Program-made: the position numbers and the translations under genes
DNA from: PALSA-1355 sp041499515
GTDB lineage: Bacteria > Planctomycetota > Planctomycetia > Pirellulales > PALSA-1355
Length of the DNA: 15,242 bases
Assembly (NCBI GenBank): GCA_041499515.1
Contig: JBGQKM010000138.1
Span: forward strand, 1-15,242
Direction of reading: 5' to 3'
Part shown: positions 8,462 to 14,828 of the stretch, piece after piece
Numbering within the stretch: the first letter of the stretch is position 1
Layout of the letters: each line of letters begins with the position of its first letter
Notes under the pieces: generated by a model
Told to the model about the DNA's origin: nothing
The model's input: the letters and a program-made list of their open reading frames with translations, nothing else
Database searches by the model: none

Positions 8462-8491
8462 AGTATACGCCACTCAGGATGGGCGCGTCAA
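8462..8491 (-). promoter_or_regulatory. sigma70-like promoter of the tetR-adaptor-RND-RND operon
   Basis: On the minus strand, TTGACG (8486-8491) and TATACT (8462-8467) are separated by 18 bp. Each matches the sigma70 consensus at five of six positions. Transcription would begin near 8455, about 35 nt before the tetR ATG. No comparably good promoter is visible between tetR and the adaptor gene, so the pump genes are probably transcribed from here. Confidence 0.75.
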
Positions 8492-8743
8492 GCAGCCCAT
8501 TGGTGCCTGTGCGAAAAGGGCCACGCAAGCGCGTCACCAACGTTTTCGCGGCGGAAATCAGCCCCGGGGCGAGGATCGCAACCAGCGGGCAAAAAGCACC
8601 GGCCCAGCCAGTCTTTTTGGCGAAAAAGGGGCCCGCCGGCAGCCAAATCCACGCCGCCGAAGGCGCGGGCGGACACGGATGGCGGCGTGAAAGTTCCAGC
8701 GTCCGCAACGCTGTTGGCCAGCGGCAACGGCCCGCGGCGTTTC
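8492..8743. other. Intergenic stretch between the exported TPR protein gene and the tetR promoter
   Basis: No gene is supported. Several overlapping open frames on both strands lack recognisable domains or good ribosome binding sites. Two inverted repeats are visible: CTTTTT-GGCG-AAAAAG at 8613-8628, and CAGCGT-CCGCA-ACGCTG at 8697-8713. The second lies about 30 nt beyond the stop of the upstream minus-strand gene and could be a 3'-end hairpin, but no U-tract follows. Confidence 0.5.
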
Positions 8744-10111
8744 TTATCGGGTGAACGTCAAACCCGGATCGCTTGGGCTGCCGCTGGCCAGCTTGAATCT
8801 GAGCTTGTCGCCCGCCTCAAGGGCCACGTGGCCCACCAGTGCGTTCTGGTCGCTGGCGGTGAGGATCAAGTAATTGTCGGCCAGCGTGTACGTGCCTTTG
8901 AGCCGCTGCTGCTTGTCTTGCTGGCTGAACCTCCAACTGAATTGATTGTCGTCGGTCAGACTCAGTTCGAATTTCGAGCCATCCGGCCTGCTTCCCCTCC
9001 AGTTTCCCACCAGGCTGTCGGCCTCGATCGGCCTGGCCGGCGGAGCGGTGGGCACCGTCGGGGGCTCGTCGGACGGCACGGTCGTGAGTCCCTTGAGCAA
9101 CTGTGACGAGAGTTGATCCTTGGGCTCCAATTCCACGACGATCTGAAGTTCGGCGGCCGCTTGCTCATTTTTTCCGGCCAACATGTAGTGATAGGCCAGC
9201 AAGAATCGCGCGTGGGATGCGTCAGGATTCTCGTTGCAATAGGTCTCCAACGCGCGCAACTGTTCGCCGTAGATGCTCGGGTTCGCATACAGGCTGTTCA
9301 AGGTCGCGGCATCCCAGCCTGGCCCGATCGACAGCACGGCATACGTCGCGGCGGCGGCCTGCTGATAGTCGTTCATGGCGAAAAAGCACAAGCCGCGGAA
9401 CTCGTGCATCAGCGTATCGTTGGGCAATAGAGCCACGGCACGATTGGTTTGCGCCAGGGCCAATTGATAGTCGCCGCGCTTGAACAGATTGCGGGCGCTC
9501 TCGAACATGGACAGAGCTTTTTCCTGGTTCGGTGTCACGCTCGCGGTGTCCGAAGGACCCGGCAGCGTCGGCTGCGTAGTTGGCTGCGGTGGCGGGGCAA
9601 CGACGATGGGCTGCGCGTAGTTGATGTAGGTGACGCCGCCTACCGGCACGACCCAGTATGGGTTGTAATAACCGTAATAGCCCCAGCCCCAGGGCGAGCC
9701 GAGCGTTGCCGCGACGCCGACGGTTGCCAGGCCCGCGCCCACGCCAAACCCGAAACCCCATCCCCAGCCGCCGCCATACCAACCCCAGGGTCGATAGGCA
9801 TACGGGTGGCCCCAGTGACCGTGCCAGTCGCCGTGATACCAGGCGCCGTGATAATAGCTGGGACGATGACTGAATGCCGGGCCGTGGGCGGCGACCTGAT
9901 GATTGAATGAGTTTGCGTTCCTCGATGCAGAGGCATTCGACGCGGTCCGACCGCCGCCGCCGCCTCGGTTGCCGCCATCGCCACCGCGGCCCTGGCCCCA
10001 GCCGCCACCGCGATAGCCGCCGCCACCACCGCCGTGTCCGCGCTGGGCAACCACCTGGCTGGGCGCCATGACCATGGCCACAACTAAAACGTTGATGAGT
10101 GCCGTCTTCAT
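8744..10111 (-). CDS. Exported Gly/Trp/Tyr-rich protein with TPR-like repeats and a C-terminal beta domain
   Basis: I do not recognise a named family for this 455-residue protein. It has a Sec signal peptide (MKTALINVLVVAMVMAPSQV, cleavage likely after VVA-22). A Gly/Arg-rich low-complexity segment follows (24-56), then a stretch very rich in His, Tyr, Trp and Gly (about 82-165) with short hydrophobic Gly-rich parts. A Pro/Thr linker (172-190) leads to TPR-like helices at about 194-260 (SARNLFKRGDYQLALAQTNR) and 300-332 (ARFLLAYHYMLAGKNEQAAA). A Pro-rich linker then precedes a beta-rich domain (367-455, LVGNWRGSRPDGSKFELSL onward), lipocalin-like in pattern. The ATG at 10111 has only a weak GGA upstream. 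It faces away from porin 1 and is not obviously part of the efflux operon. It probably acts in the periplasm or at the cell surface as a binding scaffold. Confidence 0.88.
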   Translation of the reverse strand: MKTALINVLVVAMVMAPSQVVAQRGHGGGGGGYRGGGWGQGRGGDGGNRGGGGGRTASNASASRNANSFNHQVAAHGPAFSHRPSYYHGAWYHGDWHGHWGHPYAYRPWGWYGGGWGWGFGFGVGAGLATVGVAATLGSPWGWGYYGYYNPYWVVPVGGVTYINYAQPIVVAPPPQPTTQPTLPGPSDTASVTPNQEKALSMFESARNLFKRGDYQLALAQTNRAVALLPNDTLMHEFRGLCFFAMNDYQQAAAATYAVLSIGPGWDAATLNSLYANPSIYGEQLRALETYCNENPDASHARFLLAYHYMLAGKNEQAAAELQIVVELEPKDQLSSQLLKGLTTVPSDEPPTVPTAPPARPIEADSLVGNWRGSRPDGSKFELSLTDDNQFSWRFSQQDKQQRLKGTYTLADNYLILTASDQNALVGHVALEAGDKLRFKLASGSPSDPGLTFTR

Positions 10112-10651
10112 GTCATCATTCCGTGTACTGCAAAGGCGGTTTGTTCAAAACCGAAACACGCCGGTCGCCGACGGCGGCCATCGCGGGCCGCGGATTGTAG
10201 CCGAAGGCCAAATGTCAGGTCTATCCGACTCAGGGCTTCGCGCATTGACAGCTCTCCGGTGCTTGCATCGCTGGCATCGAAAGGTTTCAGCACAACATTG
10301 GCGGCGACCATCCGCTTGAAACTCGGATTTTCGGGACGGCCAAACCGCTGGAGTCCGCTGGCATTCGCCGTCCAGCCGTACGATCCATTTAATCGTTAAA
10401 CTCGACCGATTTGGTCCGGCAAACCGGCCGCTTACCGTACAAATTGCCGAATCCTAATAAACGATTCCTTGGGAGTATTCGATACAGCTTGCAGCGGGCC
10501 GGTCATGCGCGACGCCAGGCGGCTTCGTCGCGGTATCCGCATCGTGGGCCCCCGCAACGCTAGCAATCGCGCGAGCTGATTGTGGCCCCGATTCGAATGC
10601 CAACTCACGCACGGCTCAACTCGAAGACTCGGCAACGGGCGCAGGTCTAAA
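10112..10651. other. Divergent intergenic region between the TPR protein gene and porin 1
   Basis: This 540-bp region has no supported gene; the longest open frames are short and lack domains or start signals. It contains the candidate minus-strand promoter (10194-10223) and the leader hairpin (10137-10153). It also has an AT-rich palindrome TTTAA-TCG-TTAAA (10388-10400). The locally AT-richer stretch around 10380-10490 probably includes the porin 1 promoter, but no convincing -35/-10 pair can be chosen. Confidence 0.5.
10194..10223 (-). promoter_or_regulatory. Candidate promoter for the exported TPR protein gene
   Basis: On the minus strand, TAGACC (10218-10223) and TACAAT (10194-10199) are 18 bp apart, about 80 nt before the ATG at 10111. 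The -10 box is good and the -35 box is mediocre. In the predicted leader, CGGTTT-GTTCA-AAACCG (10137-10153) can form a 6-bp hairpin shortly before the start codon. Confidence 0.35.
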
Positions 10652-12460
10652 ATGGTCAGTTTTCGTTTGCGGCGAAATCAAAGCTTGATTCCGATCAGGC
10701 CGGTTGTTGTCACGCTGTTGATGGCGTTTGTCATCCTGGGTTCCGTCGCGGTTGCCGAAGAGCCGGCACCGACCACTCTCGAAGTCGTGCGGCTTCCTCC
10801 GCCTGTCGAAACCAACCGGCCGTCGTCGCGGCGCGTGAGTTTTCCCGCGCCGCAGGCCAATGTCGACGTGGTCGATCGGCTGCAAGATCTCGAACAGATC
10901 GTGAAGCAACAGCAAATGAATATCAATGCGCTGCAAGATCGATTGAGGCTGGCCAACATGCAGCCAACCGGGGACCCGTCCGGGCTGGGTCAACAGGAGG
11001 AGGCGCAAAAGAAGTTGTCGACGCAGCAACAAGGGTACGAAATCGGCAGCGATTTGAACGTCACGACCATTTTCAAAGACGGCATGTTCCTGTGGCTTGA
11101 AACGCCCAACAAGGACTTCACGATGCATCTCGGTGCCTGGATGCAGGAGGACAATGTATGGTGGAGCCAGTCCCAAGCCTTGAAGGCCGCCCGAGGTGCG
11201 AATGCGGGTCCAGCACAGGGAGTGGCCTCCGGGGACGCCCTGGGCGGCATCGGCGACCTGCAAGACAGCACGTACTTTCGCCGTGTCCGCCCCTTTGCTG
11301 AAGGCACGTTTTGGGAAACCGGTGAGTACCGACTCATTCTAGCGTTAGAGAACATTCAGTTCAGCACGACCGGGCTTGACGAATTTTGGGTAGGCGCAAA
11401 GGAAATTCCCGTAATCGGGACTGTCCGCATCGGGCATGTCAAGAATCCGACGGGTCTTGAAGGCGACATGACTTCTTCCAGTCGCTGCATGACCTTCATG
11501 GAGCGGTCATCATACTCCGAAGCCATCGAGTTGAATCAGAATTTCGTTACCGGGCTCTGGTTCAGCAACAATTACCTCGACCAGCGCATGACCTGGGAGG
11601 CCGCGGTCTTTCGTACCGATCTGGGGGCTTCCAGCGGGGTGTTCTTCGGCGACAGTCAGGGTGGCGTGCAGGCCCGCCAGACGGGCCTGCCGTTGTATGA
11701 AGACGTAGGCCGGCACTTGATGCACCTGGGTGTCTCAGGCGGGTGGCGCAGCGGGTCGAACAATCTCGCCAATTCCCCGTTCCGAACGATGCAGTTGCGG
11801 GCTCGGCCCGAGATCCGCGATGACGATCCTGCCGCTTCCCCATCGGGCGCACAACTTATCCCCAATGCCAATAGTAACCGGATGGTCGATACCGGCGCGA
11901 TCGCGGCCGACGCCGAATACTTGATGGGCCTTGAGGCCTTATACATCCGAGGGCCGTTGTCGGTACAGGCTGAGTATGGCTGGAACTGGATCAACAACGC
12001 GGTCGGCATTGCGCCTACAGGGTCGATATTCAATCCGGCAATAATTCCTCCTCAGGATTACATGTTCAACGGAGGATACCTTCAAATGGCGTATACGTTG
12101 ACTGGCGAAAATCGCGCCTACGACAGGCGCATTGGCACGCTGGCCCGGGAATACTTCGGCAAGCGAGGTCCCTATTCCAACGCCCTCATCGTCAGGGATG
12201 AAAACGGCAACCTGATGGGGAGCTGGGGCGCCTGGGAAATTGCCGCTCGATACTCGTACGTGAACCTCAATGACGGCTTCGGGCCCAACCGCATCCAGGG
12301 AGGCGCCATGGATGGCGTCACTCTAGCCCTGAACTGGTATCTGAACAACAACTTGAACGTCATGTTCGACTGGGCCTACGACAACCGATATAACGTGCCT
12401 GTCGGCACCATCTCGGGTTCCACGAACGGCTACGGCGTGAGGGTGCAGTTCCAGTTTTAA
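10652..12460 (+). CDS. Outer-membrane porin, phosphate-selective porin O/P-like (porin 1)
   Basis: This 602-residue outer-membrane beta-barrel protein is of OprO/OprP type. A Sec signal (about 1-35, hydrophobic core VVVTLLMAFVILG, cleavage AVA-35) comes first. A Pro-rich spacer and a coiled coil follow (about 72-100, VVDRLQDLEQIVKQQQMN), probably for trimerisation or cell-wall contact. The barrel (about 135-602) shows FRRVRPFAEGTF, then GTVRIGHVKNPTGLEGDMTS with MTFMERS, which is the family pattern. It ends with the amphipathic strand NGYGVRVQFQF and a C-terminal Phe. A longer in-frame start (TTG at 10580) exists. ATG at 10652 has AGG 6 nt upstream and places the signal peptide at the N-terminus, so it is preferred. 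It converges on porin 2. Family assignment does not prove phosphate as substrate. Confidence 0.9.
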   Translation: MVSFRLRRNQSLIPIRPVVVTLLMAFVILGSVAVAEEPAPTTLEVVRLPPPVETNRPSSRRVSFPAPQANVDVVDRLQDLEQIVKQQQMNINALQDRLRLANMQPTGDPSGLGQQEEAQKKLSTQQQGYEIGSDLNVTTIFKDGMFLWLETPNKDFTMHLGAWMQEDNVWWSQSQALKAARGANAGPAQGVASGDALGGIGDLQDSTYFRRVRPFAEGTFWETGEYRLILALENIQFSTTGLDEFWVGAKEIPVIGTVRIGHVKNPTGLEGDMTSSSRCMTFMERSSYSEAIELNQNFVTGLWFSNNYLDQRMTWEAAVFRTDLGASSGVFFGDSQGGVQARQTGLPLYEDVGRHLMHLGVSGGWRSGSNNLANSPFRTMQLRARPEIRDDDPAASPSGAQLIPNANSNRMVDTGAIAADAEYLMGLEALYIRGPLSVQAEYGWNWINNAVGIAPTGSIFNPAIIPPQDYMFNGGYLQMAYTLTGENRAYDRRIGTLAREYFGKRGPYSNALIVRDENGNLMGSWGAWEIAARYSYVNLNDGFGPNRIQGGAMDGVTLALNWYLNNNLNVMFDWAYDNRYNVPVGTISGSTNGYGVRVQFQF

Positions 12461-12609
12461 TCCGGCCCTCCGGCCGCCAGTTTTTCGGCGTCGTGGGATT
12501 TCCTGCCGGTCGGTTTGACGTAGTTTTTGAGGCCTTCCAACGCCTCGGCTGAAATCGCTTTGGGCCCTCGTCGATCAGAATTCGACCTGGAAGCGCGCCG
12601 CGCCGATGC
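12457..12609 (-). pseudogene. Possible protein-coding remnant between the convergent porins
   Basis: A minus-strand open frame spans the gap between the two porin 3' ends and reads like real protein near its end: AISAEALEGLKNYVKPTGRK, then SHDAEKLAAGG and a TAA that overlaps the porin 1 stop region. It has no ATG or GTG start; only a TTG at 12540 is available, without a convincing ribosome binding site. I do not recognise the peptide. It may be the decayed end of a lost gene, or chance in GC-rich DNA. Confidence 0.2.
12463..12485 (+). terminator. Candidate Rho-independent terminator of porin 1
   Basis: Immediately after the porin 1 stop, CGGCC-CTCC-GGCCG (12463-12476) forms a short GC-only stem, followed after 4 nt by TTTTT (12481-12485). 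The stem is only 5 bp and the gap before the U-tract is longer than usual, so this is a moderate call. Confidence 0.45.
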
Positions 12610-14290
12610 TCATCGCGTTATGGCCGAACGTGTTGCTCTGGTTCGCGGCATAGATGTACTCGAATTGCACGCGCGTGTATTCATTCCACCACCAGTTCAG
12701 CGCGAAGGTGCCCATGTTCAGGAAACCGGGGTTCGGCGCACCGGTGCCAGGGATTTGCGTGACCAATCCTGCGCCGGGACTAGGCGGGACCGGCGTGGGA
12801 TTCGGGATGATGTTCCCCGCCAAGATTTTGGTTCCGCGCAGGTCCAAAAAATCGTAGCGGGCGGCCACTTCCCAAGCTCCCCAGCCGCACATTTCCGCGT
12901 GCCGGCCCAGGCCAAACAACTGTGAATTCGGCTTCACATTGTAATCCATGGTGCCGTTCTGCTTGTTGTAACCCACCGATTCGCCGGTCAGGAAATATCC
13001 GGCCTGGGCATACACGCCGTCGAGAAACACCGGCAGTCCGCCGTTGGCCTGGTTGACCACGGTCGCCACGTATTCGGTCTGGAAGTGGGCGGAACCGTAG
13101 TTGGCGGCCCACTCCAGGTGATAGATGCTGAAATCCGTCGCGCGGAACCGGCCCGTGTCGAGCGTAAACGGCGTGCCGGCCGCGGTCACGCCACCGCCGC
13201 CTGGATCGCCGACGAACACGCCGGGGATCGTTCGCGCCTGGTAGGCCTGAGCGTCGGGCCCTGTCGTGCCGTGGCCGCCGATCTGACTGTAATTGAAACC
13301 GGCGCCGACGTGCATCAGGTAACGTCCCTCGGCTAAGTCGTCGTAATAGAGCAAGTGCGTGGCGCGCAGGGCGATCGAGGCCCCGGGGGTCAATGTCGTG
13401 CCGAAGCGATTATCGCCTCCCAAAGAGTTGTAAACCGTGTTGCCGTCGAACGGATTGTTGCCGTTGTAAAACGTGAAGCCCGTGCCGTAGAAGCTGGCGG
13501 CAAAGTACGACATCTCATCGTCGCTGTTGAACCACGACATGACACCCACGCGACGAAACGGATCGAAGGCATTGAACACTTGAGAGTATTCCATGAAGTC
13601 CAAGTGCCTGAAGTTGGTAGCCCCGTCCATCGTAATCGGCTGAATATATTGACCGATCCGCGCGTTGCCGATATACGGCAGAAACTGCTGTTCGCCCCAT
13701 ACGTCGGTGAAACTGGGGCGGCCCGCGGCGGCGAAGTCAAATTCCATGGTATAGCGTGTCTGCTCGGTCACGTTGCCCAAGGCTTTCAGACGAGCGCGCC
13801 GGAAGCCGACCCCGTTGGGGATGCGGTTGAACATTGCCAGACTCTCGCCGTCTTGTTTGAAGGTGGCATAGTCCAGTTGAAAGACACCGCTCAGCCTGAT
13901 CAAGGGCAGCTTGTCTTTATCGGCTCTGAACCGCTCCTCGAGGGCGGCCAGCCGGTCCGTCAATGTCTTTGGCTGATCGTGCGCCGCCCGAAGTTCGGCC
14001 AGTTCGGCCTCGGCCGCTTCCAGGCGTTCAACCAGGTCGGCGGGCACTCTTTGTGCGGCGGCGACACCATTGGTGGAAATCAGTTGAACCTCACCGGGCG
14101 CGAAGCGAACGTCTTGCGGCGCCGAAGTCGGAAGTCGCTGGACGCTGGGAACACCCGCAGGCGTCGGTTGGGCCAATGGCGATTGGGAAAGGTTCGTCGC
14201 TGGCAATTGCTGAGCGATGGCTGGCGAGTTGGTCATCGCAAAGCACACAGCCGCGCAGACTTCGAGCAACCGGCGGGAGACGCGTGACAT
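12575..14290 (-). CDS. Outer-membrane porin, phosphate-selective porin O/P-like (porin 2)
   Basis: This 571-residue porin is homologous to porin 1. The Sec signal is residues 1-26 (MSRVSRRLLEVCAAVCFAMT, cleavage AIA-26). A Pro/Gln-rich spacer is followed by a coiled coil (about 84-122, LVERLEAAEAELAELRAAHD and LTDRLAALEERF). The barrel begins near LIRLSGVFQLDYA (131) and includes GVGFRRARLKALGNVTEQTRY and IGNARIGQYIQPITMDG. It ends RFQVEF with a C-terminal Phe. It shares GAWEVAARYDFLDLR with GAWEIAARYSYVNLN of porin 1. An in-frame start at 14389 would add 33 residues ahead of the signal peptide, so ATG at 14290 (GGAAAG about 9 nt upstream) is preferred. It is transcribed towards porin 1 and away from the third porin-like gene. 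The substrate is unknown. Confidence 0.9.
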   Translation of the reverse strand: MSRVSRRLLEVCAAVCFAMTNSPAIAQQLPATNLSQSPLAQPTPAGVPSVQRLPTSAPQDVRFAPGEVQLISTNGVAAAQRVPADLVERLEAAEAELAELRAAHDQPKTLTDRLAALEERFRADKDKLPLIRLSGVFQLDYATFKQDGESLAMFNRIPNGVGFRRARLKALGNVTEQTRYTMEFDFAAAGRPSFTDVWGEQQFLPYIGNARIGQYIQPITMDGATNFRHLDFMEYSQVFNAFDPFRRVGVMSWFNSDDEMSYFAASFYGTGFTFYNGNNPFDGNTVYNSLGGDNRFGTTLTPGASIALRATHLLYYDDLAEGRYLMHVGAGFNYSQIGGHGTTGPDAQAYQARTIPGVFVGDPGGGGVTAAGTPFTLDTGRFRATDFSIYHLEWAANYGSAHFQTEYVATVVNQANGGLPVFLDGVYAQAGYFLTGESVGYNKQNGTMDYNVKPNSQLFGLGRHAEMCGWGAWEVAARYDFLDLRGTKILAGNIIPNPTPVPPSPGAGLVTQIPGTGAPNPGFLNMGTFALNWWWNEYTRVQFEYIYAANQSNTFGHNAMSIGAARFQVEF

Positions 14291-14391
14291 GATAGAGACT
14301 TTCCAATCGAGAGGAGGAGGCTGGCGGAAGCGGTCGGAGAGATTGCAAATGGCGTGGATCGGCGCGTCGGGGTGAAAGTCGCGCTGCACGG

Positions 14392-14412
14392 CTTATCCCC
14401 GATAAGTATCGG
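14392..14412. promoter_or_regulatory. Overlapping palindromes upstream of porin 2 (candidate operator)
   Basis: CTTATC-CCC-GATAAG and CCGATA-AG-TATCGG share the GATA core and overlap within 21 bp, about 100 bp before the porin 2 start. Each has perfect 6-bp arms. Their overlap would allow two alternative dimer sites or hairpins. No protein is assigned to them. Confidence 0.4.
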
Positions 14413-14677
14413 TTTGCTCAAAGCCGCTACTTTTCTTGTAACCCGCTTAGGCCCCAAATCTTACGGATTTGTCATTATTCGCGTCCGTGCGATCTCAAAG
14501 CCGTTTTAGGGTTCAATTCATGGTTCGCATTGTCTTTAGGGCCGAGCAAACGTCATCGACAGTTTCAATTTAGGCAATGTAGGGAGAGAAAACCGGCCCG
14601 CGTCGCGCGTCGTCACAGCTTGCGCTGACGGTTCAGTCGTGGCCGACACGGGAATCGCCCCAGCGCGGATATCTCTG

Positions 14678-14706
14678 TTGATGCGGCATCGGGCCGTTGA
14701 TATTAT
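14678..14706 (+). promoter_or_regulatory. Candidate sigma70-like promoter of the third porin-like gene
   Basis: TTGATG (14678-14683) and TATTAT (14701-14706) are separated by exactly 17 bp and match the consensus at four and five of six positions. The predicted transcript start near 14713 gives a leader of about 115 nt. That leader contains the CGATA-ACCCC-TATCG hairpin at 14777-14791. Confidence 0.45.
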
Positions 14707-14828
14707 CCCACCGCATTTCAAGGCTAGAGCCTCATCTCGCGCTCGCGTCTCAGAGTTCGAATCGGCACGGCGCGCCCGATAACCCCTATCGAGGATTACC
14801 TGCGCTTCGCACAGCGTCAGGGCGACTT

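Larger units (their letters stand above)
14291..14828. other. Divergent regulatory region between porin 2 and the third porin-like gene
   Basis: This 538-bp region has no supported gene. It is rich in short inverted repeats. CTTATC-CCC-GATAAG (14392-14406) overlaps CCGATA-AG-TATCGG (14399-14412), CAAATC-TTACG-GATTTG lies at 14455-14471, and CGATA-ACCCC-TATCG at 14777-14791. The 10-mer CTCAAAGCCG occurs twice (14417-14426 and 14494-14503). These lie on the paths of both outward promoters and probably include regulator-binding sites, but the regulator is unknown. Confidence 0.5.

Noticed and set aside
8420..8473. Upstream extension of the tetR gene to 8473
   Set aside because: It would place the -10 box and the perfect operator inside the coding region, and the extra residues are not part of the TetR family N-terminus. 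ATG at 8419 has a ribosome binding site.
8454..8754. Overlapping short open frames on both strands between 8454 and 8754
   Set aside because: They overlap each other and the tetR promoter, have no recognisable domain, and match the composition expected of random GC-rich DNA.
9940..10040. Repetitive ccgccgcc-type DNA resembling a tandem repeat or CRISPR
   Set aside because: It encodes the Gly-rich segment of the exported protein. The repeats are simple Gly codon runs with no regular spacers.
10108..10311. 67-codon minus-strand open frame upstream of the exported TPR protein
   Set aside because: It has no domain and no good start signal, and it overlaps the candidate promoter and the start of the real gene.
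10580..10651. TTG-initiated extension of porin 1
   Set aside because: It would put 24 residues before the signal peptide. ATG at 10652 with AGG at the right distance fits better.
12515..12555. Stem GAGGC-CTTCCAAC-GCCTC next to TTTTT, as a terminator for either porin
   Set aside because: The T-tract lies on the wrong side of the stem for both strands, so it does not form a Rho-independent terminator.
14291..14389. 33-residue N-terminal extension of porin 2
   Set aside because: The added residues precede a normal Sec signal peptide and overlap the probable leader region.
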